Below the pieces are notes generated by a model. It did not search any database. It was not told the DNA's origin and saw nothing but the letters and a program-made list of their open reading frames with translations. Shown piece by piece: positions 14,004-22,782 of a stretch of DNA of 48,032 nt. The stretch's first letter is position 1; every line of letters begins with the position of its first letter. This stretch comes from a virus, in the IMG/VR virus record IMGVR_UViG_3300035670_000341, positions 1 through 48,032 of that record; one strand, written 5' to 3'. A program made the position numbers and the translations under genes.

Positions 14004-16123
14004 ATCCCTTCGATGAATTTTTGCAGCGCATTCTGGGTAGACAACCCACGCAACCTCAGATTCCACAAGCACCTCTTGCGCCGCAACAGCCTCTTGCTCT
14101 TCCGAACCAGCCTTTCTCTGCTCCAACTCCTGCTCCTCAGCAGCAGGGCTTTCTTCCTCAAGCTCTTCGCACAGGGCTCGCTGCACTCGTTACGCCGAAT
14201 CCTATTGCTTCGGCCGTCACGACTGGCATCCTAGACGGAGCCCCGCAGCGTGAAGCTTGGAATGCTCTTCTTCCTGATGTGCAGAACGGAAGGCTCCAGT
14301 CTTCTGCGGAGCGTGCTGCTGCTATGACGCCGGAGCAGCGATTCCAAGTATTCTCTGATGTCGGTGGGATGGTAAATCCGATGGCTGCGCTTTCCGTTGG
14401 CCCCGGCCCAATGGCAAGCAACATGTTTTCACGCATGCAACGTGCCATTCAAGAGGCTCCATTTCCACGCGGCACAGCGGCGCAATGGCTTTCAGAGCTT
14501 GAGAAGAAGTCTCCGAAGGGCGAGCGTGAGTGGACTGGAATTGCGGATGCTTTGAAGGCTGATCCGCAGCGCATGATTCACAAGGCTGAGCTTGAGGAGC
14601 TTGCGGATAAGAAGGGGATTCGGATTATCGAGGATGTGGAAGGGCCGGAAAATCAATATGCTAGTTATGTGCAGCCAGGAGAAAGCGGCAATTATCGAAT
14701 GATTAGTTTGGTTCTAGATCAGCCGAAGGAAATGAAAGACGTTATTATCAAACAGCAAAATCTTATAGATGATTTAACTAAACAAGGAGAAGACATCTGG
14801 GAAAAAAGGCAAAGCTTGGTTCATTCTCTGCGTGAGCGCGGCATGACGCGTGAGCAACAAAGTAAGCTTCTTTATGCTACTAATCTAGAAGATTTTGTAA
14901 GGGCGATAGGATCAGAAAATTATAACGAAGCCAAGCAAATTTATGATTATGAAATGCGGTATAATGATATTGACGATGAAATTCGTCGTGCCAAAACGGG
15001 ATTGGAAGACATAAAAAGTGGTTTTGACTTTCCGCAGCAACAGCAAAAGCACGGTCAACCCACTAACACCCTCGCGCATATCCGCCTGACGGATAGAAAT
15101 ATAGATGGAAGAAAGGTTCTCTTCGTAGAGGAAATTCAGTCTGATTGGCACCAAGCTGCACAAAAGAAAGTTAAGAGAACTCTTCCTTCTGGAGAGGTTG
15201 TTGAGGAGAAGGTTGGTTATAAAAACAAACAACAACTCGAAAAGATGCAAAATGAAATTGATAAATTGCAGGATGAATATGACGCTCTCGATTTTGAGTT
15301 TCGTAAAACAGAAAATCAAGAGGTGGCACGAAAGAGAAAAGAAAAACTCGACGAATTAAATAAATTAATGTCTTTGCGATATACTTATGAAGATGCACCA
15401 GCGCAAGCGCCATTCTCTAACACATCCGAATGGTCTGAGCTTGCACTCAAGAAAGTCTTGCAGGAAGCTGTCGATGGCGGATACGACGAAGTCGCTCTTG
15501 TTACTGGACAGCAAGCAGTAGATGTTGTTGGTGGCAAGGCATCTGGTATGCAGGGCTTCTATGACCTAGTTACCCCTAGCGGAAAGACTGGAGTTCTTCC
15601 TGCTACACTCAAGGATTACGCTAAGAAGCTCGGCGTAAAGCTTGAGATGGAGCAGAGTAATATTCTTGGTACAAAGCCAGAGCAAGCAAAGCAACTTGCA
15701 GACTATAGGCTTGGGCAACTTTCTGGGCAAACCCAAGGTCAAGTTCTACCACCTTCATACGTTCCAGACTTTATTGATGCCATTCCTGCTGCAATCGAAG
15801 CAGCTCGTAATGTTCCAAATGCTGGAGCTGAATTTGTAATTAATAAAAGCCTAGACGCAATAGGGCAAAATACAATTTTTAGGTATAACAGACCAATTTT
15901 TGATAATCTCGTCGAACTCTACCGTCCAGCAATCGAAGGCGCCCTGTCTGGAAATATGAATGCGTACAACAACATCGTATTCAAGATCACTCCAGATGTG
16001 AAGTCTGCTGTCGGAAAGGGTCAGCGCCTCTGGTCTGCTGGTGCAGGCATCGGCCCTGCGATGGAACTTCTGCGGCAGCGGCAAGGCCTTCCACCCAAGA
16101 AGGAGGAAAAGAAAAAGAAATGA
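14000..16123 (+). CDS. Polyvalent-type virion protein with AT-rich coiled-coil insert
   Basis: 707 residues. Pro/Gln/Ala-rich disordered N-terminus (1-55); a helical region; then, from about 355, the signature LAHIRLTDRNIDGRKVLFVE and EEIQSDWHQ, followed after a gap by APFSNTSEWSELALKKVLQE and GYDEVALVTGQQ. I recall that signature as a domain of large polyvalent proteins injected by phages and mobile elements, proposed to counter host defences. Residues about 210-475 carry predicted coiled coils and AT-rich codons (14630-15410), unlike the flanks. The position between terL and portal is unusual for such proteins. Domain recall confident; function inferred. Confidence 0.72.
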   Translation: MNPFDEFLQRILGRQPTQPQIPQAPLAPQQPLALPNQPFSAPTPAPQQQGFLPQALRTGLAALVTPNPIASAVTTGILDGAPQREAWNALLPDVQNGRLQSSAERAAAMTPEQRFQVFSDVGGMVNPMAALSVGPGPMASNMFSRMQRAIQEAPFPRGTAAQWLSELEKKSPKGEREWTGIADALKADPQRMIHKAELEELADKKGIRIIEDVEGPENQYASYVQPGESGNYRMISLVLDQPKEMKDVIIKQQNLIDDLTKQGEDIWEKRQSLVHSLRERGMTREQQSKLLYATNLEDFVRAIGSENYNEAKQIYDYEMRYNDIDDEIRRAKTGLEDIKSGFDFPQQQQKHGQPTNTLAHIRLTDRNIDGRKVLFVEEIQSDWHQAAQKKVKRTLPSGEVVEEKVGYKNKQQLEKMQNEIDKLQDEYDALDFEFRKTENQEVARKRKEKLDELNKLMSLRYTYEDAPAQAPFSNTSEWSELALKKVLQEAVDGGYDEVALVTGQQAVDVVGGKASGMQGFYDLVTPSGKTGVLPATLKDYAKKLGVKLEMEQSNILGTKPEQAKQLADYRLGQLSGQTQGQVLPPSYVPDFIDAIPAAIEAARNVPNAGAEFVINKSLDAIGQNTIFRYNRPIFDNLVELYRPAIEGALSGNMNAYNNIVFKITPDVKSAVGKGQRLWSAGAGIGPAMELLRQRQGLPPKKEEKKKK

Positions 16124-16377
16124 GACTTCAAGCCCTCGCATCTTCGCGCAAGACGACTCTCACCGGAAGCCTTGCAACATTCTCTGCGATCCTCATTGCG
16201 CTGATTCCAGATAACGTCTGGGATACTTGCTCCGCTGCTGTGCAGGAAACTGGCTCTCCTGTGTTCACTGCTATTTTGCTTGTTTCTGGCATCTCCCTAA
16301 CCGTCATCGGTCCATCCCTTGCATCCGGACCCCAAAAGCCAAGCAGCAAGGATTCTCCGGAGGCTGAAGAGACTTAA
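16120..16377 (+). CDS. Holin-like small membrane protein
   Basis: 85 residues with two hydrophobic helices (TLTGSLATFSAILIALIP and VFTAILLVSGISLTVIG), a short Lys/Arg N-terminus and a charged C-terminus (KPSSKDSPEAEET). That topology is the class II holin plan, with a loop of about 20 residues between segments. It overlaps the previous stop as ATGA. The endolysin is 8 kb away and another candidate membrane protein (24302) sits next to it, so which is the holin is open. Confidence 0.55.
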   Translation: MRLQALASSRKTTLTGSLATFSAILIALIPDNVWDTCSAAVQETGSPVFTAILLVSGISLTVIGPSLASGPQKPSSKDSPEAEET

Positions 16378-16636
16378 GAAGTCCTTCGTTCCGCGCAAAG
16401 AATTCCTGAAGAAGTGGGCCGCTCTCCGCAACGCACTATACAAGACTGCCGAGTATCAATGCTTCCTGCACGAAGTGCGGATACGAGCCTCGTATATGTG
16501 CGTTCGCGGGTGCGGAAAGAAGGGACGACACGTTCATCACAAGATCCGCGTGTACGATGATCCGGATCTTTCTCTCGATCCCGACAACGGAGAGTTCCTA
16601 TGTATCGCATGTCACAGGAAAGAGCATAAAAAATGA
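16319..16636 (+). CDS. HNH endonuclease
   Basis: 105 residues. Shows the HNH fold: CVRGCGKKGRHVHHKI, then SLDPDNGEFLCIACHRKEH, that is a CxxxC zinc pair, the HH pair, Asn and the CxxCH...H end. A small HNH enzyme beside the terminase and portal is common in phages, where some are needed to cut DNA at packaging; others are homing enzymes. The reading starts at TTG 16319, overlapping the holin-like gene by 59 bases; a later non-ATG start is possible. Confidence 0.88.
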   Translation: MHPDPKSQAARILRRLKRLKKSFVPRKEFLKKWAALRNALYKTAEYQCFLHEVRIRASYMCVRGCGKKGRHVHHKIRVYDDPDLSLDPDNGEFLCIACHRKEHKK

Positions 16637-16893
16637 AAAAGGATCCACGACTTGCCCGCGCAGGAGTTTCAGGCTATAATAAGCCCAAGAGAACCCCTAA
16701 CCATCCAACGAAGTCGCATGTCGTTGTGGCGAAGCAGGGTGACACAATCAAGACGATTCGCTTCGGACAGCAAGGCGTGACTGGTGATCGTCAGCCCACG
16801 AAGCGACAAGCAAGCTTCAAGGCGCGTCACGCGAAGAACATCGCGAAGGGCAAACTCTCTGCGGCGTACTGGGCCGACAAGGTGAAATGGTGA
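16633..16893 (+). CDS. Conserved small basic phage protein
   Basis: 86 residues. I recall the block TPNHPTKSHVVVAKQGD and TIKTIRFGQQGVTG with the C-terminal FKARHAKNIAKGKLSAAYWA from many phages (annotated as DUF6321-like); function unknown. Basic, with a possible DNA- or RNA-binding surface. Overlaps its neighbours by four bases (16633-16636) and one base (16893). Confidence 0.85.
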   Translation: MKKDPRLARAGVSGYNKPKRTPNHPTKSHVVVAKQGDTIKTIRFGQQGVTGDRQPTKRQASFKARHAKNIAKGKLSAAYWADKVKW

Positions 16894-17051
16894 TGCCAAA
16901 GGATTTCTGGGACAAGCCTAATCCGAAGAAGAAGAGCAAGAAGCTTTCTCCGGCGCAGAAGTCCGCTGCGAAGGCTCGCGCCAAGAAGGCTGGCAGACCG
17001 TATCCGAATCTCGTCGATAACGCAGCGGTTGCGAAGAAGCGTAAGAAGTAA
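16893..17051 (+). CDS. Small Lys-rich protein
   Basis: 52 residues, starting MPKDFWDKPNPKKKSKKLSP and ending AKKRKK; about a third Lys/Arg. ATG overlaps the TGA before it (TGATG). No family beyond Lys-rich phage protein. Histone-like binding to packaged DNA is possible but unsupported. Followed by the GC-rich spacer. Confidence 0.7.
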   Translation: MPKDFWDKPNPKKKSKKLSPAQKSAAKARAKKAGRPYPNLVDNAAVAKKRKK

Positions 17052-17231
17052 CACACCGCACCGAAACCCGCCGCCGAGCCGGCGGGCGCGAAGCGCGCCG
17101 GCGGGCGGCCCACACACAACTATCCGCCCGCACAGAACCATCCGAAGACGCACAGAAAGCCAGCCCACGCACCGCCCCGAACCGGCCCGCCGAAACTCGC
17201 CCCCACACCGAAACCATCCGGAGACGCACCG
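17052..17231. repeat. GC-rich spacer with dispersed CCGAAACC repeat
   Basis: 180 gene-free bases before the next ATG. CCGAAACCCGCCGCCGAGCC (17061-17080, plus GG) matches the block starting at 3460 at 19 of 22 positions. Further CCGAAAC copies lie near 17198 and 17210. It also contains a tight hairpin GGCGCG-AAG-CGCGCC (about 17084-17098). Reading frames through it are Pro/Arg/His-rich and not credible as a gene. Confidence 0.55.
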
Positions 17232-17450
17232 ATGGCAGCCCTGGACGAACTTGATCTTGAGCAGCTTGTTCCTGAGACTCCGAAGGATGTTGTCAAGGAG
17301 ACGATCAACAAGCTCTTCTGGATGTGGTACACGCAGAATGAGTACCGTGAACTTACTACTATCAAGCTCTGGATCTTCCGCAAGAAGCTTGCCGTCCGAG
17401 ACTTGAAGCAAATCTTCGAGCTTCTCTTCGGCGCACCTATCCATGCCTAG
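17232..17450 (+). CDS. Small pre-portal protein
   Basis: 72 residues, MAALDELDLEQLVPETPKDV then helical (INKLFWMWYTQNEYRELTTI, RKKLAVRDLKQIFELLF). Overlaps the portal start by eight bases. No family recognised. An assembly or connector accessory role is suggested only by its position. Confidence 0.68.
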   Translation: MAALDELDLEQLVPETPKDVVKETINKLFWMWYTQNEYRELTTIKLWIFRKKLAVRDLKQIFELLFGAPIHA

Positions 17451-19326
17451 GCAACTAGATCCAGATCCGGAAATTTTAGATAAGCTCACAGCATACGTTG
17501 CAGACGAGCTTATCAATCACAGAGCAGAGCGCGAGCATCTTCTTGACAGGTGGAATCGTGAGCTTCAAGATTTCTGGGCTGAGCCCTCTGCTGAGTCACC
17601 TGAGCTTCCTGTTACTGGCTTTGCTTCTATTATTGTTCCTCTTACTGCTATTGCTGTTGAAGCTGTTCATGCACGCGACATGGGACAGCTTTTCGGCCTT
17701 AAGGAACTCATTACGGTCGATGTCACGGAACAATACCAAGACGTAAAGCAGGGCCTTGAGAAGTATTTCAACCATGAATTTCTCAACACTCTAAGCTTCC
17801 GCTCCAAGGTCGAGGCTCCTCTTCTTCAGATGACGAAGAACGGAACCGGCATCATGACCGTTGGATACCGCGAAGTGAAGAGTTCCATCGTACGCACAGC
17901 GGACGGAACTGAGATCAAGGTTCCTGTTTATCGCGAGAAGGGGACCACCATCGACGGGGTGGACATCTCCGACTTCGTGATGCCGTTCTACGCTACTGAG
18001 ATCGACCAAGCTCCTTGGGTTGGACACACTTTCCGCATCTCAGAGTATACTCTCAAGCAGATGGTCGCAGCTTCTCAGCTTGCCCCAGACGCTTACGAGA
18101 AGCTGAACGGTTACTACATCGGCGTCTCCATCACGAACAACAAGGTGGAAGCCGAGGTTCAGGAACTTACGAATACTGTTCCTGTTTACCCTTCCGAGAT
18201 TGAACTGACTCGCGTCCTTCTGGATTTCGACGTAGATGGCAACGGAGAGGAGTCTGCCATCGAAGTCATTTTCCATGAGAACTCTCGCCAGATTCTTTCC
18301 CTGACTTACTCCGAGGGGCGTGACTACGAGAAGGGCGTGTACATGCCAATGGAGTATCGTTGGTATGGATACGGCATCGCAAAGCAGAACAATCAGTTCC
18401 AAGAGGAAGTGACCGCGCAGCATCGCCAGCGTCTAGACAACGCTACGATTGCAAACATGGCGATGTTCAAGGTCAAGAAGACTGCTTCTTGGATCAAGGA
18501 TGATGAGCCTATCTTCCCCGGTAAGAAGTGGTTCGTCGAGGACATGGAAGATATTCAGCCCATGTTCATCGGAGATGTGAAGGCTTCTGCTTATAACAAC
18601 GAGAATCAAGTTGTTATCTATTCTCAGCAGCGCACAGGTGTGAACGAACTCACTCTCGGCATGCCGAACGTCGGCACTCCGGGAACTGCGTCCGACTCTC
18701 TTGCAAGAGTTCAAGAGTCCAATCGCAAGTTCGATTACACTTACAACAACAAGAAGGATTTCCTGAACAGGGTTCTTTGGCGGGCGGCTCAGAGTATTAT
18801 CAAGTACGGTCCTGCTGATCGTCAGGTCTTCTCCATCCTTCCGCAAGGCGCTGAGGTTCAGATCTATCTGCAAGACATCGAACGCTTGAAGAATAAGATG
18901 TTCTTCAATGTTCAGCTTGCGGGCGCGAAGAACAACAAGGTTCTTGATCGTAACACTTACACGCAGCTTGCCGGCATGCAAACTCAATACTGGGCACAGG
19001 TCATGGGGCTTGCACAGCAACTCCAAGATCCTAACCTAGTGCAAGACATGGCGAAGGCTGCGCTGCGGGCTGCCGATCAGATCAATCTTGAGATTCTCCG
19101 CGCATTCGACGTTCCTAATCCCGAGAAGCTAATCTTTAATTTTGATGCCTACCGGCCCACTCAGATACCTGCTGGAGTACCCTCCGCGCAGCCAGCAGCA
19201 CCTCAAGGAGCTAATGCAGCTCCCCCAAGCGGAATCACTTCTGTCCTTGCTCCAAACGCTAGAATCGAAGCACCTAACGTCATTGCGCAAGGCGGATTTC
19301 CCCCAGGCTTATCACTTGCAGGGTAA
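17443..19326 (+). CDS. Portal protein
   Basis: 627 residues; the dodecameric portal through which DNA enters and leaves the head. Characteristic features include a helical N-terminus, the stretch FASIIVPLTAIAVEAVHARD, a tail region (GKKWFVEDMEDIQPMF, NNKKDFLNRVLWRAAQSIIK), a helix rich in Gln (MQTQYWAQVMGLAQQLQDPN), and a Pro/Ala-rich C-terminus. Size and gene order (terminase, portal, scaffold, capsid) agree. A short ORF is read in another frame at its 3' end (19214). Confidence 0.88.
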   Translation: MPRQLDPDPEILDKLTAYVADELINHRAEREHLLDRWNRELQDFWAEPSAESPELPVTGFASIIVPLTAIAVEAVHARDMGQLFGLKELITVDVTEQYQDVKQGLEKYFNHEFLNTLSFRSKVEAPLLQMTKNGTGIMTVGYREVKSSIVRTADGTEIKVPVYREKGTTIDGVDISDFVMPFYATEIDQAPWVGHTFRISEYTLKQMVAASQLAPDAYEKLNGYYIGVSITNNKVEAEVQELTNTVPVYPSEIELTRVLLDFDVDGNGEESAIEVIFHENSRQILSLTYSEGRDYEKGVYMPMEYRWYGYGIAKQNNQFQEEVTAQHRQRLDNATIANMAMFKVKKTASWIKDDEPIFPGKKWFVEDMEDIQPMFIGDVKASAYNNENQVVIYSQQRTGVNELTLGMPNVGTPGTASDSLARVQESNRKFDYTYNNKKDFLNRVLWRAAQSIIKYGPADRQVFSILPQGAEVQIYLQDIERLKNKMFFNVQLAGAKNNKVLDRNTYTQLAGMQTQYWAQVMGLAQQLQDPNLVQDMAKAALRAADQINLEILRAFDVPNPEKLIFNFDAYRPTQIPAGVPSAQPAAPQGANAAPPSGITSVLAPNARIEAPNVIAQGGFPPGLSLAG

Positions 19327-19399
19327 GCTTGGTATCCTCGAAGAACTGCAAGCAACTCTAACTGAGGCGAAGGAACATGGACGTAATGCCGGACGCTAA
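19214..19399 (+). CDS. Small helical protein overlapping portal
   Basis: 61 residues from ATG 19214, immediately preceded by AAGGAG. Almost all helix (MQLPQAESLLSLLQTLESKH, then GILEELQATLTEAKEHGRN). The first 113 bases overlap the Pro/Ala-rich, low-constraint portal C-terminus, and the last 23 overlap the scaffold gene. The good ribosome site and clean helical sequence favour a real gene, but the overlap makes it uncertain. Confidence 0.5.
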   Translation: MQLPQAESLLSLLQTLESKHLTSLRKADFPQAYHLQGKLGILEELQATLTEAKEHGRNAGR

Positions 19400-20126
19400 T
19401 CCGAGCGATCTCGATCAGCAGACTACGGATAACGATGCACAACTTGACAATTCTCAGGTAACCCCACAAGTTACACCTCAGGTTCCTGACATTGACTATC
19501 GTGCATTGTATGCTCAGTCTGTGCGTGAGCGGCAGCAGCGCGAGCAGGAGCTTGAGATGCTCCGTCAGCAGCAGCTCGCACAGAGTCAGCCCCGTGAGAA
19601 TCTTGATGTAACGGATGCTGACATTGAGAAGCTAGGCACCGTCGAGACGATCTCTCGTATTGTTCGTAAGCAGCTTCAGGATTCGCTTGCTGACGTTGGT
19701 GAGATCTCCCGCGACTTCAAGCGTCAGAAGCAGCTTGATCAAGCCGAAGCTTCTTTCTATCAGCAGTTCCCGCATCTCTCTCAGTATCGCGACGTTCTTT
19801 CGTCCACCATTCGCGGGCAGCTTCAAAACTCTCCGTCTGTGGACCCCGGCACGTTTGCCACGCAGGCATTCGCGACTATCGGTTATTACACCGCGATGAA
19901 CGCTGCGTCTCCACAAGTTAACAATCAGCAGCCCGTGTCTCAGCCTCCTCGCCAGAATCCTCCCACTCGCACGAACGGCGCTCCTGCTCCCACTTCGCGG
20001 ACTGCTCCGCGTCTTTCTGAGCTTGAGCGTACTGCCATGAAGCGGGCCGGTTTCGATCCGAACAAGCGTGAGGATGTTGATTCTTTCTTTGCTATTGTTA
20101 ACAACGACGAGGGTATTTCCGTATGA
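19377..20126 (+). CDS. Scaffolding protein
   Basis: 249 residues, acidic and Gln-rich with a long predicted coiled coil (RERQQREQELEMLRQQQLAQ), a helical core, and a Pro/Gln/Arg-rich C-terminal tail ending SELERTAMKRAGFDPNKRED. Charged helical proteins between portal and capsid are the scaffolds of podoviruses; they leave the prohead during packaging. The start may be ATG 19377 or ATG 19386. Overlaps the next gene by four bases. Confidence 0.78.
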   Translation: MDVMPDANPSDLDQQTTDNDAQLDNSQVTPQVTPQVPDIDYRALYAQSVRERQQREQELEMLRQQQLAQSQPRENLDVTDADIEKLGTVETISRIVRKQLQDSLADVGEISRDFKRQKQLDQAEASFYQQFPHLSQYRDVLSSTIRGQLQNSPSVDPGTFATQAFATIGYYTAMNAASPQVNNQQPVSQPPRQNPPTRTNGAPAPTSRTAPRLSELERTAMKRAGFDPNKREDVDSFFAIVNNDEGISV

Positions 20127-20605
20127 CCGCTGCAACTAAGCCGACTGACACGGTTCCGAAGCCTACGGATGCCGAGATTCTTGAGTACAAGCGTAGGCTT
20201 TTCGAGACTGCTGATCGCTCCTACGTTAATGATCGTCTCATCGTGAACATTCCTGCACATCTTCACGGTGAGTGGATCGGCGTGGACGACTTCTCTCAGT
20301 TCCACGCACAGGCGAAGGGGTTCGTGGATGGCTCCGAGTTTCTTGAGGGGCACAACAAGCTCCATGATCGTCCCGATGGCAACGCCATTGGCGACGTGAA
20401 GTTCATGGTGATTCCTAAGTGGAAGCATGAAGCACAGCAGGAACAAGCCACTCTTATGTCTGAGCGGCAAAGTGGTATCAACTCTGATGTCGCTAATGAG
20501 CGGTATCGTGCCTATGCTGCACAGCTTGGGCTGGGAGTTGAGAAGGACTCTTCTGTTGGCCGTCGAATTTCTGGTTCTGAACTTCAAGGACACCTACCGA
20601 GGTAA
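20123..20605 (+). CDS. Hypothetical head-module protein
   Basis: 160 residues. N-terminal linker, helix, then a compact alpha/beta middle (HLHGEWIGVDDFSQFHAQAK) with an acidic, Gln-containing helical tail. No family recognised. Its location between scaffold and the decoration-like gene points to head assembly. Confidence 0.68.
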   Translation: MTAATKPTDTVPKPTDAEILEYKRRLFETADRSYVNDRLIVNIPAHLHGEWIGVDDFSQFHAQAKGFVDGSEFLEGHNKLHDRPDGNAIGDVKFMVIPKWKHEAQQEQATLMSERQSGINSDVANERYRAYAAQLGLGVEKDSSVGRRISGSELQGHLPR

Positions 20606-20611
20606 CAACAA

Positions 20612-21115
20612 ATGGCTGTTGCACTTCCTTTTCGTCCTTCGCACGTTGAGGGCGGTGGCACCACTTCGACTCGTCACTATGTGGTGAAGAGTGGCGAAGA
20701 CTTCATTATCGGTGCGCCTCTCACGATCAACGCTGGCGAGGTTGATGAGATCGACACGAACGATGTGACGATGATCGTTGGTGTTGCTGGCGCTGCTGAT
20801 GGCTCGGCTTTCGGTTTCGATGCGGGCGATTCGCCTGTTACCGTGACTGGTCGTGCCGATACTGTGCCTGTGTTCGTTGCTGGCCGTGACGTTGTGTTTT
20901 ATGGTCAGCTTTCCAACGGCACTTCTGGCCTTGTGACTCCTGACAATGCGAACGTCGGTATTGATTACGGGGTGGTTCGTCAGTCGGATGGCACTTGGAC
21001 TGTTGACGAGGCTGATACTACGAACGTCGTGGTGACTATCATCGGCTTCGATACGTCGCTTGACGCTCCGGGCCGCGTCTACTTCAAGTTCCTCCAGTCC
21101 ACCCTCTACGCTTAA
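20612..21115 (+). CDS. Head decoration-like protein
   Basis: 167 residues, Gly/Thr/Val-rich and predicted all-beta (YVVKSGEDFIIGAPLTINAG, SPVTVTGRADTVPVFVAGRD). This resembles capsid stabilisation or decoration proteins (trimeric beta-barrels such as lambda gpD or DUF2190-type) and sits immediately before the capsid gene. The assignment is from composition and position. Confidence 0.7.
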   Translation: MAVALPFRPSHVEGGGTTSTRHYVVKSGEDFIIGAPLTINAGEVDEIDTNDVTMIVGVAGAADGSAFGFDAGDSPVTVTGRADTVPVFVAGRDVVFYGQLSNGTSGLVTPDNANVGIDYGVVRQSDGTWTVDEADTTNVVVTIIGFDTSLDAPGRVYFKFLQSTLYA

Positions 21116-21128
21116 AGGATAACACACA

Positions 21129-22043
21129 ATGTCGATGATCCAGCAGCATCGTCTTCTTGCACGTCCTGGACTTCGCAAGGACTTCCAGGATACTGTTAAG
21201 AAGTTCCCTCTGATGTACAACAAGTATCTCAAGGAGGGGTCGCACAATCTTCCTGAGATCTCGGCTACTACGGTTGTGGGGCCGAACCGTCTTGTGCAGA
21301 GCCGTGAGCTTGAGCCTGTGATTTATCAGGAGGTCGTGTCCGGTCCGAAGGTCATGGCCGTTGACAAGACCTACAAGGCTGGCTACTTTCTTTCGAAGGA
21401 AGCCATTGATGATGATCAATACGGTAAGCTGAATCAGGGTGCGAAGTGGCTTGCCGAGGCTGCGATGTACACGAAGGAGTATGCGTCCGTTGCTCTGATT
21501 GACGATGCCTTCAACGGCACGAACTTCAAGGGCATGGACAATCTCTCCCTGCTGAACACCGCGCACACGCTGATCAACGCTACTACCACCGTTGCGAACC
21601 GTCCGACGAACGCCGTCTCGCTGTCCGTCGCTGGCTTCACCGCGCTGATGGATCTTGCTCGCAAGTGCAAGAACGAGAACGGCGATCCCATGGTGGTGAT
21701 GCCGAACAAGCTCATGATCGCTAACGATCAGGGGCAGGTGAACAAGGCGTACCAGATTCTTGAGTCGTCGCTGGAGCCGTTCACGGCTAACAACCAAGAC
21801 AATCCGATTCGTCGGAACTTCAAGCCGTCTGAGATCATCGTCAATCCGTACATGACGAATCTCTTCCACTACTTCATCTACGACAGCGAGCTGAACGACT
21901 GCCACTTCCTGAACCGTGAGGCCATCACGATGACGGATTGGTACGACAACGAGGTTGACGCTGCGAAGGTGAAGGCGCGTGGCCGCTGGATCATCTGGTT
22001 CTACAACTGGCGCGCTTGGTACGGCTCTAACGCGAGTGCTTGA
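21129..22043 (+). CDS. Major capsid protein (HK97 fold)
   Basis: 304 residues, in the position and size range of podovirus capsid proteins. Visible HK97-type features: an N-terminal helix, an E-loop-like stretch, a long spine helix (SVAGFTALMDLARKCKNENG), the strand MVVMPNKLMIANDQGQV, and a C-terminal A-domain-like segment with NPYMTNLFHYFIYD. Preceded by AAGGA. Expected to be the most abundant virion protein. Confidence 0.88.
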   Translation: MSMIQQHRLLARPGLRKDFQDTVKKFPLMYNKYLKEGSHNLPEISATTVVGPNRLVQSRELEPVIYQEVVSGPKVMAVDKTYKAGYFLSKEAIDDDQYGKLNQGAKWLAEAAMYTKEYASVALIDDAFNGTNFKGMDNLSLLNTAHTLINATTTVANRPTNAVSLSVAGFTALMDLARKCKNENGDPMVVMPNKLMIANDQGQVNKAYQILESSLEPFTANNQDNPIRRNFKPSEIIVNPYMTNLFHYFIYDSELNDCHFLNREAITMTDWYDNEVDAAKVKARGRWIIWFYNWRAWYGSNASA

Positions 22044-22045
22044 TC

Positions 22046-22525
22046 ATGCAGACGCCTACTGGATTTTCTTGGGTTAATATCCGGGGCGACTCCAGCAACA
22101 CTACGCCTAATGCTACGGGTGGTATCGTTCACCTCTTCACCGCCAGCAGCACTACGCTGCTGGTCGGTGATGCGGTCTACCTCTCCGGCGTTGGGATCGT
22201 TGACAAGTCTGCGACTGCTGCCAACTATGTTGGCTTCGTGGGCTTCGTTGTTGGCGGCGAGCAGAATGGCTATCGTACTGATGATGCTGTTGGTACGACT
22301 GCCGCTACCGCTGGTCGTCCTGTGATGGTGCAGATCTCTGGCGTTGCCCGTGCTATCGTTGGTGCTTCCGGCTTCACCGCCGGCACGAACTTCAACGCCG
22401 TTCCCTCTGCTGCGACTGCTGGCCGCGTCATTCCCGGTACGACTGCTGATCAGCGTCTGGGCGTTGTTCTCACTACTCAGGCCACCGCTGGCTCTGAGGT
22501 GAAGATCCTCATTCAGCACTTCTAA
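22046..22525 (+). CDS. Second capsid-associated beta protein
   Basis: 159 residues from ATG 22046 (a TTG at 22040 is an unlikely start). Thr/Ala/Gly/Val-rich, all-beta (FTASSTTLLVGDAVYLSGVG, ATAGRPVMVQISGVARAIVG), like DUF2190-type decoration proteins. It follows the capsid directly; there are thus two decoration-like genes flanking it. Confidence 0.68.
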   Translation: MQTPTGFSWVNIRGDSSNTTPNATGGIVHLFTASSTTLLVGDAVYLSGVGIVDKSATAANYVGFVGFVVGGEQNGYRTDDAVGTTAATAGRPVMVQISGVARAIVGASGFTAGTNFNAVPSAATAGRVIPGTTADQRLGVVLTTQATAGSEVKILIQHF

Positions 22526-22533
22526 TCCTCACG

Positions 22534-22782
22534 ATGCGTATCCCCCTAATTGTAACTGCTCGCCCATCTGAGGATGTCAAGTATCCTCGTGTAACCCTGC
22601 GTTCGGGTCGATGGAAATTCTCTTCGAACCACGCCGATTCGTGCCTCCGGGTGAATACACCTGACTCGTCCGTGGGGTTACATGAGGACTTGGATCTTCC
22701 CTCCGCCACGCAAGTGTACATCTCTTGCGATAAGGCTGGCACCGAAACTTCTATTACGGTCTACGCATGCCTCTCACACTAG
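22534..22782 (+). CDS. Hypothetical small protein
   Basis: 82 residues, MRIPLIVTARPSEDVKYPRV, beta-rich with Asp/Ser turns. Overlaps the next gene by 16 bases. No family recognised. Probably a small head-tail completion protein because it is squeezed between the decoration and connector genes. Confidence 0.6.
   Translation: MRIPLIVTARPSEDVKYPRVTLRSGRWKFSSNHADSCLRVNTPDSSVGLHEDLDLPSATQVYISCDKAGTETSITVYACLSH

Noticed and set aside
17029-17406. Plus-strand ORF of 125 codons over the GC-rich spacer
   Set aside because: Pro/Arg/His/Ser-rich from GC-rich repeats and overlaps three better genes.
21084-21905. Antisense 273-codon ORF opposite the capsid gene
   Set aside because: Shadow frame of a highly biased structural gene; no ribosome site.
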